From NCBI GenBank assembly GCA_046351215.1, contig JAXLYX010000008.1:248001-312000 (forward strand): 64,000 bases of DNA. The letters run 5' to 3'. The translations under genes were made by a program, and so were the position numbers. Positions 30,509 through 38,512 of this stretch are shown piece after piece (the first letter of the stretch is position 1; every line of letters begins with the position of its first letter). The notes beneath the pieces were generated by a model that did no database searches, was not told the origin of the DNA, and worked only from the letters and a program-made list of their open reading frames with translations. This stretch comes from JAXLYX01 sp046351215 (GTDB taxonomy: Bacteria > Myxococcota_A > Polyangia > Polyangiales > Houyiibacteriaceae).

Positions 30509-32472
30509 GGGGTCGCGGCGCGGGCGCGCCTGACGTAGTAGTGCACGCCGTGGCCCGTCCGCGCGAGCCGGACGACCAGCACCCCGCTCGCGGGCACCGT
30601 GACCTGACCGGAGAACCGCTGGTCGCTCCCGACGGGGATGTCGCGTCCCCCGGCCTGCACGGTCCAGCCGGGGAGGGCCACGCCGGCGACCCGGACGGTG
30701 GAGCCGGGGGAGAAGCTGCCGTCCGAGGGCTCGGTCAGGCTGGCCGAGGCGGCCGAGGGATCGAAGCGGATCACCACGGTGGTGTCGCGCGAGCGTCGAC
30801 CCGTCGACGGAGACTCGAAGTGCAGGCGCACCGTGCCCTCGGAGAGCGCACCCGGGGCGAGCCGATGGCGCGGGCCGGAGGCGTTGTAGCGTCGCGCACT
30901 CCCGCCCGAGCCCACGACGAGGACGCTCGCGCCGCTCGGACCGCCGGGCCAGTGGGCGGTGATCGCCGGCAGCTGGTTCTGGTAGAGCACGGTGTACGTG
31001 CGACCGTCGGCCTCGACCGTGCTCTCGGGGGCGGTTCGCGGCAGCGGAGCCTGGCCGGACGAGCGGACGATGCGCACCCGGCCCCTCGCGGTCACGGAGC
31101 GCGCGGGGGTCCCGCCCGAGAGGCAGCGGAGCTGGTAGCGCTGGGTTCCCTCGGGGAAGAAGACCGGGATGCTGCCAGCGCCGCGCGCCACTCCGACGAC
31201 GCGGGAGCCACTCGGCGCGAGCAGCTCGACTTCCGCGCCTTCACGGCAGCGATCGCCGACGCCGATGGCGATGGCGGTCGGCGGACGGAGATCGCGGACG
31301 ACGAGGCTGTCGCCCGCCGGGAGGTGCACGTCGGTGCGCGGCGCGAGGACGCTCGGCGCACCGGAGTCGGGCGGCGCGTCCTCGGTCGTCGGCTCGGCTT
31401 CGTCCGAGACCGCGAGGGACATCGAGGAGCCGGCTTCGACGCGCGTGCTCTCCCCGTCGCGCTGCACCTCGATCGCTCCTTCGCCCACCTGGACCTCGAG
31501 CCCTCGTCCTTCGGTGTGGGAGAGGCGCGCGACCGTGCGGCCGCCGGAGGGACGCGTGACGAGCACGCCGCCCGAGGTGACGATGGCCACACCGTCCGAG
31601 CCGGACTCGATCGAGGGCGTGCCCGAGACGACGTGTGCGAGCGTGTTCCCCTCGCCGACGGTGAGCTCGGTCGCGCCGCGCAGCGCGAGGCGCGAGCCTC
31701 CGCGCGAGAGCTCGATCGACCCGCCCTCCGCCTGCTGCACCCGTGTGCCGGGCGAGAGGGCGTGCGTGCCGGCGCCGAGGTCCTTCCACTCGGCCTCGGC
31801 CCCCGCGCGGATCCGATGGGTTCCCGTCGTCACGGCCGTGACGGCGCCCGGAGCGGTGGCCTCTCCCGCCTCGGGCGGCGGAGCGTCGACGGGCGCCGCC
31901 TGGGCGCTCGTGGCGGGGGCGCGCGGTCGCGCGGAGCCCTCTGCGTCGACCGTGACGGATGCGCCCGCGCCGAGCTCCGTCGTGCCCTGCTCCGTCTCGA
32001 GGCGAGCGCGTCCGACGGTGACGACGAGCTCGAGGCCCTCGTCCGGCGTGGCCCTCATCGTGACGCGGCTGCCCGACGCGAGGTGCGCGAGACCGGCCCG
32101 GGTCTCGAGCTCGGTCTCGGCCTCGACCGAGAGCACGGCCTCGCCCGCGAGCACGTCGACGCGCGGGCGCCTCGCGCCGGGACGCGTCCGCGAGAAGCGG
32201 ACGGTCGACGAGGGACGCACGTCGAGCGAGCTCCCGTCGTCGAGGTCGAGTCGGGCGGTCGAGCGCCGCGCCGTGCGGACCGCGTCGCCGAGCTCGAACG
32301 TCGTCCCGATGCTCGCGGCTGCAAACGATTCGGGCCGAGCGGCGCGGGAGACGGAGACGGTCCCCGTCGTCTGGACGAGCTCGGCCATCGGCAGGGCGCC
32401 GCAGCCGCAGCGTGGCGCGCAGCCGACGAGGCCGACGAGCGCGACGAGGAGCGCCGCCGAGGAGGCGCGCAT
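30505..32472 (-). CDS. FecR-domain lipoprotein
   Basis: The 655-residue protein carries a lipoprotein signal with Cys18 (GLVGCAP). The mature region begins with a FecR-like domain (about 30-150: GTVSVSRAA, FELGDAVRTARRSTARLDLDDGSSLDV, VLAGEAVLSVE) and repeats a second similar unit around 210-330. The rest is beta-rich with Pro-rich linkers and ends in a segment of Ig-like strands. FecR domains usually sit in the periplasm as sensors or scaffolds. Placed between an outer-membrane protein and a kinase gene, it may link the envelope to the kinase (inference). Its start shares a base with the upstream stop (TGATG), and its stop overlaps the kinase start. Confidence 0.82.
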   Translation of the reverse strand: MRASSAALLVALVGLVGCAPRCGCGALPMAELVQTTGTVSVSRAARPESFAAASIGTTFELGDAVRTARRSTARLDLDDGSSLDVRPSSTVRFSRTRPGARRPRVDVLAGEAVLSVEAETELETRAGLAHLASGSRVTMRATPDEGLELVVTVGRARLETEQGTTELGAGASVTVDAEGSARPRAPATSAQAAPVDAPPPEAGEATAPGAVTAVTTGTHRIRAGAEAEWKDLGAGTHALSPGTRVQQAEGGSIELSRGGSRLALRGATELTVGEGNTLAHVVSGTPSIESGSDGVAIVTSGGVLVTRPSGGRTVARLSHTEGRGLEVQVGEGAIEVQRDGESTRVEAGSSMSLAVSDEAEPTTEDAPPDSGAPSVLAPRTDVHLPAGDSLVVRDLRPPTAIAIGVGDRCREGAEVELLAPSGSRVVGVARGAGSIPVFFPEGTQRYQLRCLSGGTPARSVTARGRVRIVRSSGQAPLPRTAPESTVEADGRTYTVLYQNQLPAITAHWPGGPSGASVLVVGSGGSARRYNASGPRHRLAPGALSEGTVRLHFESPSTGRRSRDTTVVIRFDPSAASASLTEPSDGSFSPGSTVRVAGVALPGWTVQAGGRDIPVGSDQRFSGQVTVPASGVLVVRLARTGHGVHYYVRRARAATP

Positions 32473-34031
32473 CAATGGCTCCTCCGGAGGTCGACGTTGA
32501 GGATCGTCACCTCGCCGGTCGAGAGCGTGATCTCGCGGTCCTGCGAGGCGAAGCCCTGCGCCGTGACCGTCACCCGGTAGCGGCCGGGCTCGAGCTCGAG
32601 CTCGAAGCTCCCGTCGGCCGAAGCCTGCGTCGTGCGCGAGCCGGGCGTGACGCGGATCGTCGCCCGCACGGGGGTCCCGTCGTAGTCGCGGACCAGACCG
32701 CGCACGACGCCGTGCGGCGCCTCCTCGCTCATCGCGAGCCCGTCCGCCGGCAGGTCGACGACGCCGCGCCGCACGGGCACCGTCCGCGTCGCATGACCGA
32801 CGGCCTCGACGGTGAGCGTGCCGTTCTCCGCGGGCACGCCCTCGAGTCGGAACCGTCCGCTGCCGTCCGTGTATCCCTCGCGGCGCTCTCCATCGACCTC
32901 GAGCACGACGTGCGCGTCGACGAGCGGCTCGCCGCGGGCGTCGAGGATCGTGCCCTCGACCGTGCGCCCTCCCGCCGGCGTCGCCCCGTTCCCTTCGCGA
33001 CCCGCGTCGGATCCCGTCGGCTCGGACGTGTCGCCTTCCTGCGTCGTGTCCGTCCCGGACGCCCCCGTCGCACGCGGCGCGGGGAGGTAGCCGCCGAAGC
33101 GATAGGCGACGCTCGCCACGAGGCTGAACCGCGGATCGATCGGGACGTACGGCTGCGTCGGTCCGATCGTCGGACGAGCCGACGCGCAGACGTCCGCGAG
33201 GAGCTCGAGCTGCATCGCTCGGATCGGATAGAAACGCGCGCCGGCGGAGACGTGCAGCGGGCTCTGGTCGACCGGCGGCGCGCCCGAGCCGACGAGCAGG
33301 TTCCAGGCGATCTCGCCGAAGCCCTCGAAGCGTCCGGCGCGCTGGCTCGCGCCGAGCCGCACGAGCACCGCGTCGAAGTCGCTCACCCCGAGCGCCATGC
33401 GATCGCCGGGTCGGAACACGATGCCCGACGGAACCGTGTTCGCGCTGCGATCGACGCGGTAGCCGACCTCCGCGCCGATCACGAGGCCGCCCTGTCCGTA
33501 GGCGACGAGCGCGGTGCCCTCGAACGAGAGCGCCGAGAGGTCGAAGGAGGGCGCGTCCCCGCCGTACGAGCCGAGCGCGAGCGCCACACCGGTCGAGAAG
33601 TGCTCGCCGATGCGCGGCGTCGCGCGCACCTCGAACGCGCCGGAGCCGACGAAGCCCCGGTCCTTGCCCATGCCGTCGTCCGGATGGAAGTCGGCGTGAC
33701 CGTCGAAGAGGAGCGAGAGGCCGAGCCACGGCAGCGGATGCCCGGACACGCCGAGCGATTCCGAGAGGCGATAGTGCGGGCCGGGCGCGCCGTTCAGCGA
33801 CTCCGTGTACCCGAAGCCGATCGAGCCCCGCACCGCGAAGCCGACGGGTCGCTCGGTGGCCACGCGGAGCCGCGCGAGACCTGGCATCGCGCGCGCGTCG
33901 TCGCCGACCTGCGCGGGCGGATCGGCCGCCACCGGCGCCGCCTGGGCGAGGACGCAGCCGAGCACGAGGAGAACGGTCGTGGCGATCCGCTCGACGAACT
34001 CGGTGGACTGGGTGCGCGAACCTCTCCCCAT
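32472..34031 (-). CDS. Outer-membrane protein with carboxypeptidase-regulatory-like domains
   Basis: The 519-residue protein from ATG 34031 has a signal peptide (about 15-40) and a central region of amphipathic strands (GSIGFGYTESLNG, GLSLLFDGHADFHPDD, AVLVRLGASQRAG, SLVASVAYRFGGYLPAP) that looks like an outer-membrane barrel. Two or three C-terminal carboxypeptidase D regulatory-like repeats follow, each with the pattern ExxxLxxxGEPLxDAxVxL...GxFxLxGVP (about 365-455 and 470-515). Such Ig-like repeats on the barrel face the cell exterior or periplasm. Start codon 34031 lacks a clear ribosome site; GTG 34061 is an alternative. It opens the operon of FecR lipoprotein and kinase. Confidence 0.78.
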   Translation of the reverse strand: MGRGSRTQSTEFVERIATTVLLVLGCVLAQAAPVAADPPAQVGDDARAMPGLARLRVATERPVGFAVRGSIGFGYTESLNGAPGPHYRLSESLGVSGHPLPWLGLSLLFDGHADFHPDDGMGKDRGFVGSGAFEVRATPRIGEHFSTGVALALGSYGGDAPSFDLSALSFEGTALVAYGQGGLVIGAEVGYRVDRSANTVPSGIVFRPGDRMALGVSDFDAVLVRLGASQRAGRFEGFGEIAWNLLVGSGAPPVDQSPLHVSAGARFYPIRAMQLELLADVCASARPTIGPTQPYVPIDPRFSLVASVAYRFGGYLPAPRATGASGTDTTQEGDTSEPTGSDAGREGNGATPAGGRTVEGTILDARGEPLVDAHVVLEVDGERREGYTDGSGRFRLEGVPAENGTLTVEAVGHATRTVPVRRGVVDLPADGLAMSEEAPHGVVRGLVRDYDGTPVRATIRVTPGSRTTQASADGSFELELEPGRYRVTVTAQGFASQDREITLSTGEVTILNVDLRRSH

Positions 34032-34159
34032 GACGAGCGCTCGAGTCGTCGAAGGTACCACGGGAGTCCGCGTTCAGCGACGAATCCCCGCGGGTCCGGC
34101 GTCCGTCCGATGTGGGCGGATCCGAGCGGGGGAAGGGGCGGGTGCGTGCATCCGACGTC

Positions 34160-35515
34160 TCATGGATGACGCCGGACGGCCTCGCCGGCGTCGAGGTGCG
34201 TGAACTCGATACGTCGGTTCCGGGCGCGGCCTTCCTCGGTGTCGTTCGGGGCGCGGGGGCTGGTGGCGCCGTACCCACGGGCGACGAGCCGGCCCTGCGG
34301 GATGCCGTGCTGCACGAGCCAACGTCGGACCGTCTCGGCGCGTTGCTGGGAGAGACGCAGGTTGTGGCGTGCGTCGCCGACGTCGTCGGTGTGGCCGCCG
34401 ATCTCGATGCGCGCGTCCGGATTGTCGCGCAGGAGGGAGAGCGCGCGCTCGAGCGTCGGCTCCGACTCGGGGAGGATCTCGGCGCTGTCGAAGGCGAACG
34501 TGATCCCATCGAGCACCAGGCGTTCGCGGAGCACGGCGCAGCCGCGCGCGTCGACCTCCACGCCGCGTGCGGTGCCGGCGCAGGCATCCCGCTCGTCCGG
34601 CACGCCGTCGCGGTCGGTGTCGTCGTCCGAGGCGACGCGTGGGTCGTGTGGCGGATTCGAGCGCTCCCAGCCGTCCCTCGAGCCTCCCCCGTCGGTGTCG
34701 GCGCTGCGCGGATCGCTCTCGTGCGGGTCGACTTCGCCGTCCGCGTCCGCGTCCTCGTCGCCGTCCGAGAGCCCGTCGCCATCCGTGTCCGCGACCGTCG
34801 GATCCGTGTCGTGCGCGGCCTCGAGGCCGTCGCGGAGGCCGTCGCGATCCGTGTCCGGATCGAGGGGATTCGTGTGGAAACGGACGCTCTCCTGCTCGTC
34901 CGAGAGGCCGTCGTGATCGGTGTCGACCGCCGCCGTCTCGTGCATCGCGAGCGAGAGCGTCACGCCGACGCTGACGACGGCGTCCACGCTCGAACCGGCG
35001 CCGACGATGCCGAAGAGGCCGCGCGCGAACACGCCCACCTGGAGGGGCCGGTGCAGCGACCATTCGTAGCCGACCGAGGCGTCGAGCCCGAGCTCCGAGC
35101 GGTCGAAGAAGAGGTAGCCGACGTGCGCCGTGACGAAGGCGTTCCCGTCGAAGTCGCCTCCTTCCTCGTTCGCGTAGCCTTCCTTGTTGTCGAGGAAGCG
35201 GAACCGCCCCCCGACCCCGAGGTGGAAGAGGCCGTGATCGAGGCCGGGGAAATAGCCCCCACCGACGAGGGCCTCGAGCGCGAAGGGCGGACGCAGCTGC
35301 CAGTCGAACGCGAATGCGAAGACGGGACCCGGGGAGAGGCCGTCGCCGCGGACGCCGCTCGGGCCGTATTCGCCGAGCACCGGGGCGCCTGCCCCGAGGT
35401 CGAGGTGGAGGTTGGTCCGGCCGCTCTCCGCACGGGCCGCGTGCGGCGCCGCGCCCAGCACGCCGACGAACGCGACGGCGGCGGCTACCCGCGCTTTCCC
35501 CACGAAGGTGCTCAT
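34160..35515 (-). CDS. OmpA-type outer-membrane protein with thrombospondin-type-3 repeats
   Basis: The 451-residue protein starts at ATG 35515 (GGGAGAAGAGGG upstream) and has a signal peptide (about 1-28). An N-terminal barrel-like domain (about 30-210) is followed by five or more calcium-binding type-3 repeats (DTDHDGLSDEQE, DPDTDRDGLRDG, DTDGDGLSDGDE) and by a C-terminal OmpA/MotB peptidoglycan-binding domain (FAFDSAEILPES..., GHTDDVGDARHN, RARNRRIEFTH). The repeats bind calcium and form a rigid rod, so the protein would link the outer membrane to peptidoglycan over a distance set by the repeats. It is upstream of the kinase operon on the same strand, 128 bp away. Confidence 0.9.
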   Translation of the reverse strand: MSTFVGKARVAAAVAFVGVLGAAPHAARAESGRTNLHLDLGAGAPVLGEYGPSGVRGDGLSPGPVFAFAFDWQLRPPFALEALVGGGYFPGLDHGLFHLGVGGRFRFLDNKEGYANEEGGDFDGNAFVTAHVGYLFFDRSELGLDASVGYEWSLHRPLQVGVFARGLFGIVGAGSSVDAVVSVGVTLSLAMHETAAVDTDHDGLSDEQESVRFHTNPLDPDTDRDGLRDGLEAAHDTDPTVADTDGDGLSDGDEDADADGEVDPHESDPRSADTDGGGSRDGWERSNPPHDPRVASDDDTDRDGVPDERDACAGTARGVEVDARGCAVLRERLVLDGITFAFDSAEILPESEPTLERALSLLRDNPDARIEIGGHTDDVGDARHNLRLSQQRAETVRRWLVQHGIPQGRLVARGYGATSPRAPNDTEEGRARNRRIEFTHLDAGEAVRRHP

Positions 35516-35641
35516 GACCCCTCTTCTCCCCACCCGATGCCTAGCACGGGTGAAGCAATAGGGGGGTGGGAGGACCGGTCGGGATGTTTCGCGCCGGGGT
35601 CGGTTCGTGATGGAATCCCCCTTCGGACCACGGGGTGCACC

Positions 35642-36307
35642 TTGGCAGGCGACGATCCGAAAAAGGGCGGCACGTACATCTACACGTCGCGGGGAGACGG
35701 CGAGCTCGGCTCCGAGGACCTCGGCGGGAGGCGTGCACGCAAGGAGAAGGGCGCGGCGAAGCCCGCCGCGGCGCCCGAGCCGGCCGCTCCCGCTCCCGTC
35801 CCCGTCCCGGGCTCGCTGCCGGGCATCGACGACCTCGAGCCTTCCTCGGCGCCCGAGCCGGCCATGGTCGCGGCGCCCGGCCAGATGACCATTCCGGCGA
35901 CACCGCGTTCGAAGCGGGGACCCGTCGACGAGCGTCTCGCGGAGGTCGAGAAGCTCGTCGAGCGCGGAGCCTGGCCCGAGGTCGACCAGCTCCTCGTCCC
36001 CGAGGGGGCCGAGCCCTGGACCCTTCCTCCCGTGCTCCGGCTCCTCTGGGCCGTCGCCGCGAAGGAGACCGGACACTCGCCCAAGGGAGCCGCGCCGGAT
36101 TCGGTGGCCATCCTCGCGGCGGCCGAGCTCCTCGGCGTCGAGCCCAAGAGCCCGCTCGCGCTCGTCGTCGCCAAGCGCATCGTCCGCAAGCGATCGATCG
36201 CCGAGCGTCCGGCGCCGAAGCCGTGGATCTCGGCGTTGATGGTCCTGCTCTCGATCGCGATCGGAGGGTTGGTCGGCTGGTTCCTGTCGCTGCGGGGGAT
36301 CCTCTAG
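35642..36307 (+). CDS. C-terminally anchored protein, unknown function
   Basis: The best start is TTG 35642, with ACGGGG upstream, giving 221 residues. A polar N-terminus (LAGDDPKKGGTYIYTSRGDGEL) leads into an Ala/Pro-rich low-complexity stretch. A helical middle (about 95-170: ERLAEVEKLVERGAWPEVDQLL, AVAAKETGHSPKG, AILAAAELLGV) and a single C-terminal membrane helix (ISALMVLLSIAIGGLVGWFLSL) follow. The tail-anchored layout suggests a cytoplasmic domain held at the membrane. ATG 35537 in the same frame would add 35 residues and overlap the OmpA promoter region, so I consider it less likely. I recognise no family. Confidence 0.6.
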   Translation: MAGDDPKKGGTYIYTSRGDGELGSEDLGGRRARKEKGAAKPAAAPEPAAPAPVPVPGSLPGIDDLEPSSAPEPAMVAAPGQMTIPATPRSKRGPVDERLAEVEKLVERGAWPEVDQLLVPEGAEPWTLPPVLRLLWAVAAKETGHSPKGAAPDSVAILAAAELLGVEPKSPLALVVAKRIVRKRSIAERPAPKPWISALMVLLSIAIGGLVGWFLSLRGIL

Positions 36308-36326
36308 CGCCCGGCTCGCGCTCTGG

Positions 36327-36575
36327 TCAGGGCGAGGAATCGCCCCCGTGTCCGCCCACGATCCCGGTCTCGACGTCCACCGTCTCGTCTCCCGCCGCGG
36401 CCTCGTCGTCGATCGGATCGAGAGGATGGGAGGCCCCGTGCTGACGTCGACCGCGCGGCTCCTCGTCGGTGTCGAAGACGTCCGGGAGCGCGCGTTCCGT
36501 GTCCATGGAGGGGACCGAGGGAGCCTTCGCCGACGGCTTGGGCGAGGCGGATTTCTTGGGGGATTTCTTCGGCAT
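36327..36575 (-). CDS. Small acidic protein, hypothetical
   Basis: From ATG 36575 this frame codes for 82 residues: a basic N-terminus with KKSPKKSASPKPSAK, then an acidic segment (DTDEEPRGRR, DPIDDEAAAGDETVDVE). The G/C-rich third positions fit genes of this genome. There is no ribosome site (the upstream strand reads TCCTCC), and I see no domain. It may be a real small protein or a non-coding frame. Confidence 0.45.
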   Translation of the reverse strand: MPKKSPKKSASPKPSAKAPSVPSMDTERALPDVFDTDEEPRGRRQHGASHPLDPIDDEAAAGDETVDVETGIVGGHGGDSSP

Positions 36576-36678
36576 GAGGAGGAGACCCGAGCCCCAGCCT
36601 AGCAGGGCGTGCGCGCGGGCGTGCACGTCTGCGCGAAAGGCGGGTCCGCGCTAGAATGCCGAGCCATCGGAGGCCGAA

Positions 36679-37281
36679 GTGCAGTCGCTTCCCACCCTCG
36701 TCGTCCACGGGTATCTCACTCCCCCCCTCGCGAACCTCCCGGTTCATCTCGCGCTCCGCACGCGCGGGATCCGCTCGCGGGACGTCCCGATCCCCGGGCT
36801 CAACACGCAGGACATCGCCCGCTCGGCGGCGATCGTCGCGGAAGAGGTCGAGAGGGTGCTGGCGAGGACGCGCGCGGAGGCCGTGGATCTCGTCGGCGTG
36901 AGCATGGGTGGCATGATCGCGGCCCACTACGTCCGCTGCCTCGGGGGCCATGCGCGGGTGCGTCGGACCGTCACGCTCGGCACTCCGTTCCAGGGGACGC
37001 GGATCGCGGGGGTCATCGGTCGACTGCCGGTCGTGGGGACGGTGGCCGCGCGTCAGATGGGGCCCGAGAGCGAGATCGTGCGCGCGCTCGCCGAGAGCGA
37101 GCCCGTCGCGGACATCGTCTCGATCTGGACGACGGGCGACGGAGTCGTGAGCCGCGAGGCCGCGACGCTCCGCGGTGCGCGCGTGGTCCGCGCGCCCGTC
37201 GGTCACCGCCCGATCGGTCATTACCAGCTCGTCGTCGATCCGAGGAACCTCGCGTTCCTCCTCGACGAGCTCTCGCGCTGA
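36679..37281 (+). CDS. Alpha/beta hydrolase, lipase-like
   Basis: The 200-residue protein has the alpha/beta-hydrolase core with VVHGYLT (oxyanion), nucleophile Ser in GVSMGG and GTPFQGT typical of small LipA/triacylglycerol-lipase relatives. TTGDGVVS carries the likely acid and PVGHRPIGHYQLV the base His. It lacks a signal peptide and the cap domain, so it may act on small esters in the cytosol. GTG 36679 has GGAGGCCGAA upstream; TAGAAT at 36652-36657 could be a -10. Confidence 0.82.
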   Translation: MQSLPTLVVHGYLTPPLANLPVHLALRTRGIRSRDVPIPGLNTQDIARSAAIVAEEVERVLARTRAEAVDLVGVSMGGMIAAHYVRCLGGHARVRRTVTLGTPFQGTRIAGVIGRLPVVGTVAARQMGPESEIVRALAESEPVADIVSIWTTGDGVVSREAATLRGARVVRAPVGHRPIGHYQLVVDPRNLAFLLDELSR

Positions 37282-37303
37282 CTCGCCCGCGACGCGGCGA
37301 GGC

Positions 37304-37816
37304 TCAGCGACCGAGCTTCTTGGCGAGCCACGCGTCGGTGAACTCGGCGCTGTTCTCGTAGCTCTGCTTCACGGAGCGCTCGACGAAGGTCTCGACGATG
37401 CCGCCGATGCCGAAGATCTTCGCGTCGATGGTGACCTTCACCGTGCGGTCGACCGCCTCGTTCCCGACGGGGACGAGCGAGAGCACGCCCTTCACCACGA
37501 CCTTGTCGGAGAAGATGCTCGGCGTGATCGTGAAGGTGTAGACGTTGCTCACGACGTCGCGGTGGCCTTCCTCGACGTAGTAGAAGCCGTCGCCCTTTCC
37601 ACCGGCCGCCTTCAGGAGGACCTCGGGCGGCTTCAGGTTCGGCGTGACCTTGGTCTTCCAATGACCGGTGGCCTTGTCGTCCGCGAGGACCTCGAAGCCG
37701 AAGCCGAGGTGATCGCGATGGACGGACTCGCCGAACTCGCGGGAGCCGTGGACGAGCTCCCAGAACTGCTGGGGGTTGCAGGGGATGCGACGCTGGACGG
37801 TGAACTGCGTGGTCAT
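37304..37816 (-). CDS. DUF2505 (START-like fold) protein
   Basis: The 170-residue protein matches the DUF2505 group by length and pattern: TTQFTVQRRIPCNPQQFWELV opens an SRPBCC/START-like fold, and the middle (FEVLADDKATGHWKTKVTPN, FYYVEEGHRDVVSNVYTFTITP) supplies the beta-sheet, closed by a helix (EFTDAWLAKKLGR). Such folds bind hydrophobic ligands. No signal peptide, so cytosolic. It follows the CTG-started lipoprotein on the same strand with a hairpin between. Confidence 0.78.
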   Translation of the reverse strand: MTTQFTVQRRIPCNPQQFWELVHGSREFGESVHRDHLGFGFEVLADDKATGHWKTKVTPNLKPPEVLLKAAGGKGDGFYYVEEGHRDVVSNVYTFTITPSIFSDKVVVKGVLSLVPVGNEAVDRTVKVTIDAKIFGIGGIVETFVERSVKQSYENSAEFTDAWLAKKLGR

Positions 37817-37849
37817 GGTGGTCCCGGAAGGCCGCAGAAGGTACCGGAT

Positions 37850-37875
37850 CCGGCCGCCGAAGTCATGACGGCCGG
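37850..37875 (-). terminator. Hairpin between lipoprotein and DUF2505 gene
   Basis: CCGGCCG and CGGCCGG pair (7 bp) around a 12-nt loop, in the 102-bp space between genes 37919-38512 and 37304-37816. It may end or attenuate the transhydrogenase transcript. Confidence 0.4.
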
Positions 37876-37918
37876 GGGCCCGATCGTTTCGGGTCCACGG
37901 ATGGGCACCGAGGGCGCC

Positions 37919-38512
37919 TCAAGGCGCCGTGACCACGATCGGCAGCGCTGCGTCCACCGCGCCGAGGCCCGGCAACCCGAGCGAGGCGTGGACCGCGTAG
38001 TCGCCGGCGGGGAAGGGGTCGCCGAGGGGATTGCCGGTGTCGGAGGGGCCGTCCCATTGCCTTCCGGGCCAGTCGAAGGTTCCCTCGTAGCGCCCCGGGG
38101 CGAGGACGACTCCGCCTCCGGGCTCGGGGGCGCAGCAGCCGACGTCGCATTCGCAGTAGCGGACGGGGCCCCCGCCGACCACGAGCGAGAGCATCGTCGT
38201 GGGGTCGCTGGTCGCGGGACGGCACGAGCCGCAGCCGATGCTCGCCGGCACGGTGAAGGACACCGGCTGGGCCACGTCGACGACGTAGTGGAACGAGCCG
38301 CCCTGTCCCGACCGGAACCGACAGCGGTCGCCCGCGAGCGTGATCGTCACGCCGGGGACGTCCGCCGAGGTCGCTACGACCTCGCAGGTCGAGGGCGTCG
38401 TCGGGGTCTCGGACGCGAAACAGCCCGACCCGAGGAGGACCGACAGGGCGACGAGGAGGCTTCCTCGTGCGTCGGGCCAACGCGGGCCGGGCCGTGGGTC
38501 GCGGTCGATCAG
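37919..38512 (-). CDS. Lipoprotein, apparently starting at CTG
   Basis: The frame codes for a lipoprotein: a hydrophobic signal (SLLVALSVLLGSGC) with the lipobox Cys, then a mature domain with Cys-rich spots (CGSC, CECDVGCC) and beta strands. No ATG, GTG or TTG exists between the upstream end of the signal region and an internal GTG at 38350 that would remove the signal peptide. CTG 38512 overlaps the pntB stop as CTGA, the same arrangement as the ATGA overlaps in this genome, and yields a 197-residue protein with the basic segment DRDPRPGPRWPDARGS before the hydrophobic core. Non-canonical initiation or a sequencing error must both be considered. Function unknown. Confidence 0.6.
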   Translation of the reverse strand: MIDRDPRPGPRWPDARGSLLVALSVLLGSGCFASETPTTPSTCEVVATSADVPGVTITLAGDRCRFRSGQGGSFHYVVDVAQPVSFTVPASIGCGSCRPATSDPTTMLSLVVGGGPVRYCECDVGCCAPEPGGGVVLAPGRYEGTFDWPGRQWDGPSDTGNPLGDPFPAGDYAVHASLGLPGLGAVDAALPIVVTAP

